A DNA stretch of 64,000 nt, from assembly GCA_017443025.1 (NCBI GenBank), contig JAFSPG010000007.1, positions 1 through 64,000 of the forward strand. The letters are read 5' to 3'. Under the pieces are notes generated by a model. It did not search any database. It was not told the origin of the DNA and was given only the letters and a program-made list of their open reading frames with translations. The stretch is from Bacteroidales bacterium. GTDB lineage: Bacteria; Bacteroidota; Bacteroidia; Bacteroidales; UBA932. Position 1 is the stretch's first letter. Each line of letters starts with the position of its first letter. The position numbers and the translations under genes are program-made. Of this stretch, positions 25,217-32,594 are shown in pieces.

Positions 25217-26185
25217 TTACTCAGCGGGTTTTTCTTCGGCGGGAGCCTCAGCAGCCTTCTTGGTAGCCTTCTTAGCAGCGGGCTTCTTGGCGGGCTTTGC
25301 CTCAGCGGCGGGAGCCTCTTCAGCCTTGGGGGCCTCGGGAGCAGCCTCAGCAGCGGGAGCCTCAACGGGCTCAGCTGCCGGAGCGGCCTCGGCCTCGGGC
25401 TTTGCAGTCCTGCGGGCGCGAATCTTCTTGGCTGCTACGGGCTTGCCCTCAGCGGGAGCCTCGGCGGCCTCAGCCTCACCTTCTTTTTCCTTCTCGAGCT
25501 TGCGCTCGGCAAGGCCTTCCTGGATAGCTTCGCAAAGAACGCCGGTGATGTACTCGATGGACTTTGCGGCATCATCGTTAGCCGGAATCACGTAATCAAT
25601 AGGGGTGGGATCGCAGCAAGTATCAACCATTGCGATTACCGGAATACCCAGGCGGTTTGCCTCTTTAACTGCGTTGGCTTCCTTCTGGATGTCAACTACG
25701 AAGATAGCTGAAGGCAGGCGGCTCATGTCGCGGATAGAACCGAGGTTCTTCTCGAGCTTGGCCCTCTGACGGTCGATCTGGAGACGTTCGCGCTTTGCGA
25801 GTTTGTCGAACGTTCCGTCTTCCTTCATCTTGTCGATGGTGTTCATTTTCTTGACAGCCTTGCGGATGGTCGGGAAGTTGGTAAGCATACCACCGGGCCA
25901 TCTTTCTGTCACGGCGGGCATACCGACAGCGTTGGCCTTCTCGGCGACGATGTCTTTTGCCTGCTTCTTGGTGGCTACGAAGAGGACTTTGCGGCCGGAA
26001 CGGGCCATTTCCTTCATAACTTCTGCAGCCTCGTCAATTTTAACTATACTCTTGTGCAGGTCGATGATGTGGATTCCGTTGCGCTCAATGAAAATATAAG
26101 GAGCCATTTTAGGATTCCATTTGCGGGCGAGATGTCCGAAGTGAGCACCTGCATCGAGTAATTCCTGGAAATTTGTTCTTGGCAT
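25217..26185 (-). CDS. rpsB: 30S ribosomal protein S2 with long Ala/Lys/Glu/Pro tail
   Basis: A 322-residue small-subunit protein required for S1 docking. The S2 core (about residues 1-230) has LLDAGAHFGHLARKWNPKM, VGMPAVTERWPGGMLTNF and IPVIAMVDTCCDP. The core is followed by about 85 residues of low complexity made almost only of Ala, Glu, Lys and Pro (for example EAAPAAEPVEAPAAEAAPE). That makes it 40-80 residues longer than most S2 proteins, and the tail is probably disordered. The gene is preceded by an unusually long 227-nt spacer after rpsI with several hairpins. Confidence 0.96.
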   Translation of the reverse strand: MPRTNFQELLDAGAHFGHLARKWNPKMAPYIFIERNGIHIIDLHKSIVKIDEAAEVMKEMARSGRKVLFVATKKQAKDIVAEKANAVGMPAVTERWPGGMLTNFPTIRKAVKKMNTIDKMKEDGTFDKLAKRERLQIDRQRAKLEKNLGSIRDMSRLPSAIFVVDIQKEANAVKEANRLGIPVIAMVDTCCDPTPIDYVIPANDDAAKSIEYITGVLCEAIQEGLAERKLEKEKEGEAEAAEAPAEGKPVAAKKIRARRTAKPEAEAAPAAEPVEAPAAEAAPEAPKAEEAPAAEAKPAKKPAAKKATKKAAEAPAEEKPAE

Positions 26186-26240
26186 TGTTTTAATCTTTTG
26201 TCTTGTTTTAAAAACTGTCCCTTTTGAGCTTTGCCTTTCT

Positions 26241-26350
26241 GCCCAAAGGGCCTCTTTTCATCAATCTCGGAGTAGCGTATCCTTGATACGGTCTCTTTGA
26301 TTTTCCGCAGTCTCGGCAATCCTGGGTAACTTGCGAAGATTCACATCTTC
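26241..26350 (-). promoter_or_regulatory. Structured leader upstream of rpsB
   Basis: The 227-nt rpsI-rpsB spacer is long for this operon and holds three perfect small hairpins: GCCC-AAA-GGGC (26241-26251), GTATC-CTT-GATAC (26277-26289) and GAAGAT-TCAC-ATCTTC (26335-26350). It may be an S2 autoregulatory leader or hold processing sites. I see no coding potential in it. Confidence 0.4.
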
Positions 26351-26412
26351 AAGCAGCAAGGTCCACTGGGATTTGATGCACCGGACTGTGCTCGTAAACC
26401 AGGTTCTGCAGA

Positions 26413-26805
26413 CTAACGTTTGCTGAACTGGAAGCGACGACGTGCGCCAGGCTGACCGGGCTTCTTCCTCTCGACCTCGCGTGCATCGCGGGTAAGGAAA
26501 CCGGCGGCCTTCAGTGCAGGACGGTAGGCCTCGCGGTCGACCTCGCAAAGTGCGCGGGCGATGCCGAGTCTGAGGGCCTCTGCCTGACCGTGGAAGCCAC
26601 CTCCGTCGAGATTGGCCTTAACGTCAAACTGACCAGCGGTACCGGTAACTTCGAAAGGCTGATTCGCAATGTACAGGAGAGAATCATCGGAGAAATACTC
26701 GCTGATTTCCCTTCCGTTGATTGTGATGTTGCCTTTTCCGGCACTCACATAAACACGAGCCACAGCTGATTTACGTCTTCCAAGGGCGTTAACTGTTTTT
26801 TCCAT
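26413..26805 (-). CDS. rpsI: 30S ribosomal protein S9
   Basis: A 130-residue small-subunit protein whose C-terminal tail contacts P-site tRNA. It shows the family core [34 protein letters not shown] and the basic end [16 protein letters not shown]. It follows rplM by 9 nt, in the conserved rplM-rpsI pair. Confidence 0.97.
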   Translation of the reverse strand: MEKTVNALGRRKSAVARVYVSAGKGNITINGREISEYFSDDSLLYIANQPFEVTGTAGQFDVKANLDGGGFHGQAEALRLGIARALCEVDREAYRPALKAAGFLTRDAREVERKKPGQPGARRRFQFSKR

Positions 26806-26814
26806 TTGCTCTGT

Positions 26815-27267
26815 TTAGATTTCGTTCAACTTAATGGTTTTAGGGTTCTGGGCCTGGTGAGGATGCTCAGGACCTGCATAGATGTGCAGGTTACCGAGGA
26901 TTTTGTCACCAAGACGGGTCTTGGGGAGCATACCCTTGACTGCTCTCCTGACCAATTCAGTAGGTCTGTGACGAAGAATCTCAGCAGGCGTGGTGAAGCG
27001 CTGGCCACCGGGATAGCCGGTGTAGCGAACGTACACGCGATCGGTCATCTTCTTGCCTTTGAGGGCGACCTTCTCGGCGTTGACGACGATAACGTTGTCG
27101 CCGCAGTCAACGTGAGGAGTGAAGCCGGGTTTGTTCTTGCCACGGAGGACAAGAGCTACCCTTGCAGCAAGACGACCGAGTGCAAGATCCGTTGCATCGA
27201 TGACGACCCACTCTTTCTTTACAGTAGCTGCATTGAGCGATACTGTTTTGTAGCTTTGTGTGTCCAC
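26815..27267 (-). CDS. rplM: 50S ribosomal protein L13
   Basis: A 150-residue large-subunit assembly protein. It contains EWVVIDATDLALGRLA, TPHVDCGDNVIVVNA and LRHRPTELVRRAVKGMLPKTRLG. I chose a GTG start at 27267 (VDTQSYKTVSLN...), which aligns with the MDTLSYKT-type start of Bacteroides L13. The in-frame ATG at 27330 lies inside the predicted promoter and cannot be used. First gene of rplM-rpsI-rpsB-tsf. Confidence 0.93.
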   Translation of the reverse strand: MDTQSYKTVSLNAATVKKEWVVIDATDLALGRLAARVALVLRGKNKPGFTPHVDCGDNVIVVNAEKVALKGKKMTDRVYVRYTGYPGGQRFTTPAEILRHRPTELVRRAVKGMLPKTRLGDKILGNLHIYAGPEHPHQAQNPKTIKLNEI

Positions 27268-27301
27268 TGTCTTGATCTTTAATGGTTTATACAAAAAAAT
27301 T

Positions 27302-27328
27302 GCGATCCCTACGCAAAATAGGGACCGC
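27302..27328 (-). promoter_or_regulatory. Leader hairpin at the 5' end of the rplM mRNA
   Basis: GCGATCCCTA and TAGGGACCGC are inverted around a 7-nt loop (one G-U pair in RNA). The hairpin lies right after the predicted transcription start and about 35 nt before the start codon. It could be an L13 autogenous control element or a 5' mRNA-stabilising stem. Confidence 0.55.
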
Positions 27329-27359
27329 AAATATAGGAATAATTTGCGTATCAGCCAAA
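27328..27359 (-). promoter_or_regulatory. Promoter of the rplM-rpsI-rpsB-tsf operon
   Basis: On the minus strand TTTG (27359-27356), 20 bp, TATATTTG (27335-27328). Start near 27322. Confidence 0.78.
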
Positions 27360-27364
27360 AAAAA

Positions 27365-27694
27365 CTAGTCTAACCAGTCCAATGCTGCGGCGCTTCCGAC
27401 TGCCGAGGCGGCGATAAGGATTATGATCACCCAGATAAGTGAAACAATCAGGAAGATGATGGAGATTACGAGACCTGCTGTAGCGAGGCCCTTGGGCTCC
27501 TTCTTCATACCCATCGCTGAAAGGATGAGGCCTACGAGAGCAAGCACAAAATTCAGGAAAGGTACCCATACCATAAACGCAGAGCAGAGAGACACGACGA
27601 AGCCGGCGATGCCGAGGCCGTTGGAAGATTTTTGTTCCGGAACCTGCTGGACGTAGATAGGCTGAGGAGCTGTAGGATTGTTCTGGTTTTCCAT
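27365..27694 (-). CDS. Small membrane protein, DUF4190-like
   Basis: A 109-residue protein. It has a Pro/Gln-rich cytoplasmic N-terminus (MENQNNPTAPQPIYVQQ), then two to three hydrophobic helices with a Gly-rich first helix (NGLGIAGFVVSLCSAF) and GLATAGLVISIIFLIVS. This pattern resembles DUF4190 membrane proteins. The ATG at 27694 was chosen; the open frame upstream to 27835 overlaps dusB and is not needed. It lies between dusB and the ribosomal operon, with no clear functional partner. Confidence 0.75.
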   Translation of the reverse strand: MENQNNPTAPQPIYVQQVPEQKSSNGLGIAGFVVSLCSAFMVWVPFLNFVLALVGLILSAMGMKKEPKGLATAGLVISIIFLIVSLIWVIIILIAASAVGSAAALDWLD

Positions 27695-27776
27695 AGCTAA
27701 ATGTATTTTGTTGTTAAAAATTTCCCACTTGGCTGGCAAATATATGAACTTCGCCACTAAATTCCAACACATTGGA

Positions 27777-28814
27777 CTATAATCCGTAAACGGAGGCGGA
27801 TTCAGCAAGAGGAGTGTCGCCCCAGCGGGCTGCAATTTCGTCTAGAATGGCCAGGACCGCCGAGGGATCGCGCTCGGTAACGAGGCGCATCCTCGTCTCT
27901 TTGAAATCAGGCAGGCCCTTGAAGTAGCAGCTCAGGTGGCGGCGCATCTCGTACACGCCAGTCACGGGGCCTTTCAGGTCGAGCGACAGGCCCATATGGC
28001 GCTTCGCCAAGGCCACCCTGTCGCGAACAGGCATAGGCGGAAGCAACTCCCCCGTAGCGAGATAGTGATTGATTTCGGTGAATATCCACGGATGTCCGAA
28101 GGAGGCACGGCCCACCATAATGCCATCGACGCCATATTTTTCAAAGGCCGCTGCGGCCTTTTCGGGCGAATTTATATCTCCGTTTCCGATGACGGGGATA
28201 TGCATCCTCGGATTGTTTTTCACCTCCCCTATCAGCGACCAGTCGGCTTCGCCCTTGTACATCTGGCAGCGGGTACGACCGTGGATGGTAATGGCGGCAA
28301 TGCCCACGTCCTGCAGCCTTTCGGCGAGCTCAACGATGATTTTGGAATTGTCGTCCCAGCCGAGACGGGTTTTGACTGTGACGGGCTTGCCCGGCACTGC
28401 TTCGACCACCGCCTTCGTGATGGCCACCATCTTGTCGGGCTCCTTCATCATTCCGGAGCCCGCTCCCCTGCCGGCGATTTTCGATACGGGGCAGCCGAAG
28501 TTTATGTCGATGAAATCGGCGCCGTGCCCGCCGGCTATCTCAGCCGCCCTGGCGGCCATGCCGGCGGCCTGCACGAGGGCGTCGGGGTCAGCGCCATAAA
28601 TCTGAATGCCCACGGGAGCCTCCTCCGGCAGGGTGCGCATCTTAGCTATGGCCTTGGCGGCATCGCGGATGAGGCCGTCGGAGGAAACGAATTCGGTATA
28701 GACGGCCGCCGCGCCGCATTCCCTGCAGAGAATACGGAACGATGCGTCGGTGACATCCTCCATAGGAGCCAACAACACCGGCCTCGGGCCCAAATCCACA
28801 TTTCCTATCTTCAT
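27777..28814 (-). CDS. dusB: tRNA-dihydrouridine synthase
   Basis: A 345-residue flavoenzyme reducing uridines to dihydrouridine in the D-loop of tRNAs. The FMN-binding TIM barrel begins VLLAPMEDVTDASFR. The catalytic-Cys motif is INFGCPVSKIAGRGAGSGMM (about residue 105). TVKTRLGWDD, ITIHGRTRCQMYKG, IPVIGNGDI and DGIMVGRASFGHPWIF follow. A helical RNA-binding domain forms the end. Divergent from lpxK with about 60 nt between them. Confidence 0.95.
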   Translation of the reverse strand: MKIGNVDLGPRPVLLAPMEDVTDASFRILCRECGAAAVYTEFVSSDGLIRDAAKAIAKMRTLPEEAPVGIQIYGADPDALVQAAGMAARAAEIAGGHGADFIDINFGCPVSKIAGRGAGSGMMKEPDKMVAITKAVVEAVPGKPVTVKTRLGWDDNSKIIVELAERLQDVGIAAITIHGRTRCQMYKGEADWSLIGEVKNNPRMHIPVIGNGDINSPEKAAAAFEKYGVDGIMVGRASFGHPWIFTEINHYLATGELLPPMPVRDRVALAKRHMGLSLDLKGPVTGVYEMRRHLSCYFKGLPDFKETRMRLVTERDPSAVLAILDEIAARWGDTPLAESASVYGL

Positions 28815-28833
28815 AAATGCTAAAAGCGCCTCG

Positions 28834-28841
28834 CAAAAATA
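28834..28841 (-). promoter_or_regulatory. -7 box of the dusB promoter
   Basis: TATTTTTG on the minus strand (28841-28834), with start near 28828, about 14 nt before the dusB ATG. No good -33 element is seen. Confidence 0.45.
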
Positions 28842-28862
28842 CGCATTTTACGGAATTCTTGC

Positions 28863-28870
28863 TACCTTTG
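28863..28870 (+). promoter_or_regulatory. -7 box of the lpxK promoter, predicting a leaderless mRNA
   Basis: TACCTTTG (28863-28870) lies only 6 nt before the lpxK ATG at 28877. The transcription start would therefore fall on or next to the start codon. Confidence 0.6.
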
Positions 28871-28876
28871 CGTGCT

Positions 28877-30013
28877 ATGTTGGACAAAATTCTCCTATTC
28901 CCATATTATCTGGCCTTGAAAACAAGGCACGCTCTCTACAACAAAGGGCTCAAAAAGGTACATCGCAGCGAAGTCCCCACGGTTTGCGTAGGCAACATCA
29001 CCGTCGGAGGCACCGGAAAAACGCCCCATACGGAGATGATTCTGAGGCTTCTGCTCCGGAGCAACGAATGGGGAATGAAAGACATAGCCGTACTCTCCAG
29101 AGGGTACAAGCGCAGCAGTAAGCACTTCCAGCAGGTCACGCCCGAGAGCGGAGCCGGCTTTGCCGGCGACGAACCGGCACAAATCAAGAAGAAATTCCCG
29201 GGCATTACCGTAGCGGTCGATGCCGACAGGATTGAAGGCTGCCGCTTCCTGGCGCACCCCGAAGAGCTCGCAACTGACAAAAACGGACAGTTCTGCGTCG
29301 ACAAGCACTTCCGGGCCGCAGATTTGATAGTTCTCGACGACGCCTTCCAGTACCGTGCCCTCAAGGCCGACTTCAACGTCGTGCTGATAGACTACAACCG
29401 TCCCCTCCACATAGACAGCCTGCTACCCCTCGGGAGCCTCAGGGACCTTCCGGAGCGCCTGAAAGAGGCCGACGCCATCATCGTCACAAAATGTCCTGCG
29501 GCTATGGAAAGTTGGGAGAGAGTGTCGTTCCTGGAGCCCCTTGGAATAGATTTCGAGCCCTCGACCTGCTTCGGAAGACTGAAAAACGGCAAAGAGATGC
29601 CCATTCTGTTCTCGGTAATCAATTACTGCCCGCTCGAGCCGGTATTCCCGGAGCACGCAGACAACCGTTACAGCTACTCCCCAAGGGCAATCCTCATTAC
29701 CGGAATAGCAAAGGCCGCACCCCTGGCAAGATATCTGAGCGACCGCTTCAAGATTCTGCGCCATTTTGATTTCGCCGACCATCACAGTTTCTCCAGAGCG
29801 GACATCCACTCAATCGAAGCTGCAATAGCCGACAATCCCACAGCCACGGTGATTACCACCGAAAAAGACGCTCAGAGAATCATTGACTGCAAGTACATCT
29901 CCGACAGCCTGAAGGAGCGCCTTTTCAGCATTCCGGTAGAAGCCTCCTTCCTCTCGCAGAAAGAAGAAGTGGTATTTACAGAAGTGATGCTTGAAAAACT
30001 CTCGCGGAGTTAG
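28877..30013 (+). CDS. lpxK: Tetraacyldisaccharide 4'-kinase
   Basis: A 378-residue inner-membrane-associated kinase that phosphorylates the 4' position of the lipid A precursor. An N-terminal amphipathic/membrane helix (LDKILLFPYYLALKTRHALY) is followed by VCVGNITVGGTGKTPH with the Walker A motif (about residues 46-53). VLSRGYKR, GDEPAQIKKKFP and LDDAFQYRALKADFNVVLID come next. The ATG at 28877 aligns with known LpxK starts; the earlier in-frame ATG at 28817 lies upstream of the promoter. The 3' end overlaps the convergent aro gene by 4 nt. Confidence 0.95.
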   Translation: MLDKILLFPYYLALKTRHALYNKGLKKVHRSEVPTVCVGNITVGGTGKTPHTEMILRLLLRSNEWGMKDIAVLSRGYKRSSKHFQQVTPESGAGFAGDEPAQIKKKFPGITVAVDADRIEGCRFLAHPEELATDKNGQFCVDKHFRAADLIVLDDAFQYRALKADFNVVLIDYNRPLHIDSLLPLGSLRDLPERLKEADAIIVTKCPAAMESWERVSFLEPLGIDFEPSTCFGRLKNGKEMPILFSVINYCPLEPVFPEHADNRYSYSPRAILITGIAKAAPLARYLSDRFKILRHFDFADHHSFSRADIHSIEAAIADNPTATVITTEKDAQRIIDCKYISDSLKERLFSIPVEASFLSQKEEVVFTEVMLEKLSRS

Positions 30014-31059
30014 TCTTTGCCCTTTTCCTGTTCCAGGACGGAATAATCGTGTACGACGTTGAATATTTTCTCGACCATCGAAGGATCGAGTCCGGTTTCG
30101 GATGCCGCCTTGCGGAGTGAGCAGAGAACCGCCTCCCATCGGCCTGTCTGCAATATCGAAATGTTATGCTCCGCCTTGAGTCGGCCGATTTCGCGGCTGA
30201 CTTCCATCCTCTCGGCCAGAAGCGACAGTATTGAAGAATCTATATGGTCAATTTCGGAGCGAAGGCTTTCGAGGCGGCTCAGATACCACTCGTCGTTGCT
30301 GTCGGCCCGGCGCCAGGACAGCTCTTCAAGCAGCTGTCCGAGCTGCTCGGGCGATAGCTGCTGCGCGGAATCGCTCTTGGCCGCATCCGGGGCGTAATGA
30401 GACTCTATCATCAGCCCGTCGGCACCCAGATCAAGGGCCTTTTGGGACAGTTCCTTTATATATGACTTGTCGCCCGCCATGTGGCTGGGATCGACGATGA
30501 ATGGAATGTCGGGGAATTGCAGGCGGAGACGGACTCCAAGCTCCCAGAGCGGAGCGTTGCGGTATGGGGACGGATACGGGGTGGTGAATCCTCGATGGAT
30601 GGCGGACACTTTCGTGAGCCCGCATGAGAAGAATCTCTCGATGGCTCCGGCCCAGAGCTCGAGGTCGGGGCTGACCGGATTCTTGACCATGACCGGAATG
30701 TCGCTGCCGCGGAAGGCTTCGGCGATTTCCTGGACGAGAAAAGGATTGGCGGTAGTACGTGCCCCAATCCAGACCATGTCCAGCCCGGCGGCGATGCAGG
30801 CCTCGGCGTGCGCTGCAGAACCGACCTCGGTGCAGATCTTCATGCCGGTTTCGCGCCGGACGGCCTGGAGCCAGGCCAGGCCCTCCGCGCCTACGCCTTC
30901 GAAGCCGCCGGGATGGGTGCGCGGCTTCCAGAGCCCGGCACGGAAGACTCCGATGCCGAGGGCTTTAAGGGCGCGCGCCGTCTCAAGCAGCTGCCTCGGA
31001 GACTCGGCGCTGCAGGGGCCGGCGATTACGTAGGGAACCGGCTGGGAAGATTCTTCCAT
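30010..31059 (-). CDS. Bifunctional DAHP synthase / chorismate mutase
   Basis: A 349-residue fusion catalysing the first step of aromatic amino-acid synthesis (phosphoenolpyruvate plus erythrose-4-phosphate) and the chorismate-to-prephenate step. The AroA/KdsA-type barrel (1 to about 250) has IAGPCSAES, FRAGLWKPRTHPGGFEG, VMVKNPVSPD and FIVDPSHMAGDKS. The C-terminal AroQ helix bundle (about 260-345) has LRSEIDHIDSSILSLLAERMEVSREIGRLK. This fusion is typical of Bacteroidota. Third gene of pyrH-frr-aro, 10 nt after frr. The mutase part may feedback-regulate the synthase. Confidence 0.94.
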   Translation of the reverse strand: MEESSQPVPYVIAGPCSAESPRQLLETARALKALGIGVFRAGLWKPRTHPGGFEGVGAEGLAWLQAVRRETGMKICTEVGSAAHAEACIAAGLDMVWIGARTTANPFLVQEIAEAFRGSDIPVMVKNPVSPDLELWAGAIERFFSCGLTKVSAIHRGFTTPYPSPYRNAPLWELGVRLRLQFPDIPFIVDPSHMAGDKSYIKELSQKALDLGADGLMIESHYAPDAAKSDSAQQLSPEQLGQLLEELSWRRADSNDEWYLSRLESLRSEIDHIDSSILSLLAERMEVSREIGRLKAEHNISILQTGRWEAVLCSLRKAASETGLDPSMVEKIFNVVHDYSVLEQEKGKD

Positions 31060-31069
31060 CTTGGCCGGA

Positions 31070-31639
31070 TTAAACGGTGAGGATGTCTTTCTCTTTGGCG
31101 GCGATGATTTCGTCGACCTTCTTGACGTTCTTGTCGGTCACTTTCTGGACCTCGTCTTCGCCTTCGCGCTGAGCATCTTCGGTCATTTCAGAAGCTTTCT
31201 GAGCCTTCTTGAGCTGCTCAACTGCATCGCGGCGGGCATTGCGGACGGCAACTTTGGTGTTCTCGCCGGCAGCCTTTGCCTTCTTGATGAGTTCGCGGCG
31301 GCGCTCCTCGGTGAGGGCGGGAACCACGCAGCGGATAATCTCTCCGTTGTTGGAAGGAGTGAGGCCGAGATTGGCGTCGAGTATGGCCTTCTCAATCTTT
31401 CCGATAAGGCTCTTTTCCCAGGGCTGAATGGCAAGTGTCTTGGCGTCGGGGGTTGTAACGGAAGCTACCTGCTGGATGGGGGTAGGAGTGCCGTAATAAT
31501 CGACCATGACTCCGTTGAAGACGGAAGGATTGGCTTTGCCTACGCGATAAGTCTTGAGGTCTTCCTCGAGATAGGCGATGGCATCCTGCATCTTCTTATC
31601 GGCTGCGTTAACGATGTTTTTTGCGTTTTCGGGTAACAT
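31070..31639 (-). CDS. frr: Ribosome recycling factor
   Basis: A 189-residue factor that, with EF-G, splits post-termination ribosomes. It has the conserved motifs KTYRVGKANPSVFNGVMVDYYG, IQPWEKSLIGKIEKAI and CVVPALTEERRRELIKKAKAAGE, and full family length. It follows pyrH by 10 nt, the common pyrH-frr arrangement. Confidence 0.97.
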   Translation of the reverse strand: MLPENAKNIVNAADKKMQDAIAYLEEDLKTYRVGKANPSVFNGVMVDYYGTPTPIQQVASVTTPDAKTLAIQPWEKSLIGKIEKAILDANLGLTPSNNGEIIRCVVPALTEERRRELIKKAKAAGENTKVAVRNARRDAVEQLKKAQKASEMTEDAQREGEDEVQKVTDKNVKKVDEIIAAKEKDILTV

Positions 31640-31649
31640 ATAATGTATT

Positions 31650-32354
31650 TTATTTATGAACCAAAGTTCCGACCTGCTCTCCGCCGAGTATTCTGCTCAG
31701 GTTGCCGGAGACGGTCATGTCGAAGACGATGATGGGCATGTTGCCTTCGGAACAAAGGGCGAAAGCCGTCTGGTCCATCACTTTCAGATGTTTGGTGATG
31801 GCTTCGTCGAAGGTGAGGTCGGCGTACTTCACTGCCGAAGGATCTTTCTCGGGGTCGGCGGTATAGACTCCGTCCACGCGCGTCCCTTTAAGAATTGCAT
31901 CCGCATGAATCTCGAGCGCGCGCAGGGCTGCGCCGGAGTCTGTGGTGAAGAAGGGATTGCCGGTGCCGCCGGAGATGAGAGCCACGCCGCCGCTTTCGAG
32001 GAACTCAACTGCAGCGTCGCGGTTATAATAACGGGCAATGGGCTCCATCGGGGTTGCGGTGAACACGCGCGCATCCACGCCTTCTTCTTTAATAAATGTA
32101 GCGAGGGCGAGAGAATTGATTACCGTGGCAAGCATTCCCATCTTGTCGCCATCAACGCGGTCGAAGCCCTTTCCGGCGCCCTGAAGGCCACGGAAGATGT
32201 TTCCGCCGCCATTGACAATGGCCACCTGCATACCTTTTTTTACAGCAGCAGCAACTTCAACGGCTACCGCCTTGAGGCTTTCCGGGTCGAGGCCGTGTCC
32301 TGCGCCTCCGCCCAGGCTCTCGCCGCTTATCTTCAATAATACTCGTTTGTACAT
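31650..32354 (-). CDS. pyrH: UMP kinase
   Basis: A 234-residue cytoplasmic kinase converting UMP to UDP. It contains YKRVLLKISGESLGG, VAIVNGGGNIFRG, VINSLALATFIKEEGVDARVFTA, LISGGTGNPFFTTDSGAALRA and the C-terminal DMTVSGNL...GEQVGTLV. The ATG at 32354 gives the normal N-terminus. The frame stays open further upstream through a REP-like element to 32498, which is not part of the protein. First gene of pyrH-frr-aro, with the REP element filling its 5' untranslated region. Confidence 0.96.
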   Translation of the reverse strand: MYKRVLLKISGESLGGGAGHGLDPESLKAVAVEVAAAVKKGMQVAIVNGGGNIFRGLQGAGKGFDRVDGDKMGMLATVINSLALATFIKEEGVDARVFTATPMEPIARYYNRDAAVEFLESGGVALISGGTGNPFFTTDSGAALRALEIHADAILKGTRVDGVYTADPEKDPSAVKYADLTFDEAITKHLKVMDQTAFALCSEGNMPIIVFDMTVSGNLSRILGGEQVGTLVHK

Positions 32355-32370
32355 ATATATACTTCTATAT

Positions 32371-32460
32371 AAGATTTCTCCACTCGCTTCGCTCGGTCGA
32401 AATGACAGAAAGGTCATGTCGAACCACTTCTTGTCATGTCGAGCGAAGTCGAGACATCTT
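32371..32460. repeat. REP-like palindromic element, inverted pair (copy C)
   Basis: Units at 32372-32407 and 32432-32460 are inverted relative to each other and match copies A, B and D. The element lies between the pyrH promoter (32468-32499) and its ATG (32354), entirely inside the predicted 5' untranslated region, 16 nt from the start codon. Confidence 0.87.
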
Positions 32461-32467
32461 CGGAGAA

Positions 32468-32499
32468 CAAAAGTATCGTTTTTCCTCGAAACTTCCAAA
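32468..32499 (-). promoter_or_regulatory. pyrH promoter
   Basis: On the minus strand TTTG (32499-32496), 20 bp, TACTTTTG (32475-32468). The start near 32462 places the REP-like element as the first transcribed structure of the mRNA. Confidence 0.7.
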
Positions 32500-32545
32500 C
32501 TTCGGCCCCTTAAACGATTTTTATAAAATTTTTCGAGAACGCCTC

Positions 32546-32576
32546 TTGCAAAATAGGGAGGATAACGTTAAATTTG
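32546..32576 (+). promoter_or_regulatory. Promoter of the nucleobase salvage cluster
   Basis: TTG (32546-32548), 20 bp, TAAATTTG (32569-32576). Start near 32582, 13 nt before the ATG at 32595. A TTG codon at 32574 is inside the -7 box and cannot be the start. Confidence 0.7.
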
Positions 32577-32594
32577 GACTTCAAAAAAATCCCT

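Noticed and set aside
26186-26412. tRNA gene in the rpsI-rpsB spacer
   Set aside because: Hairpins do not form a cloverleaf and no T-loop GTTCGA-type motif is present.
32355-32498. N-terminal extension of UMP kinase
   Set aside because: The extension is REP-like repeat DNA in the leader; the family N-terminus starts at 32354.
32574-32594. TTG start for the uracil permease at 32574
   Set aside because: Lies inside the -7 promoter box; the ATG at 32595 fits the predicted transcription start.
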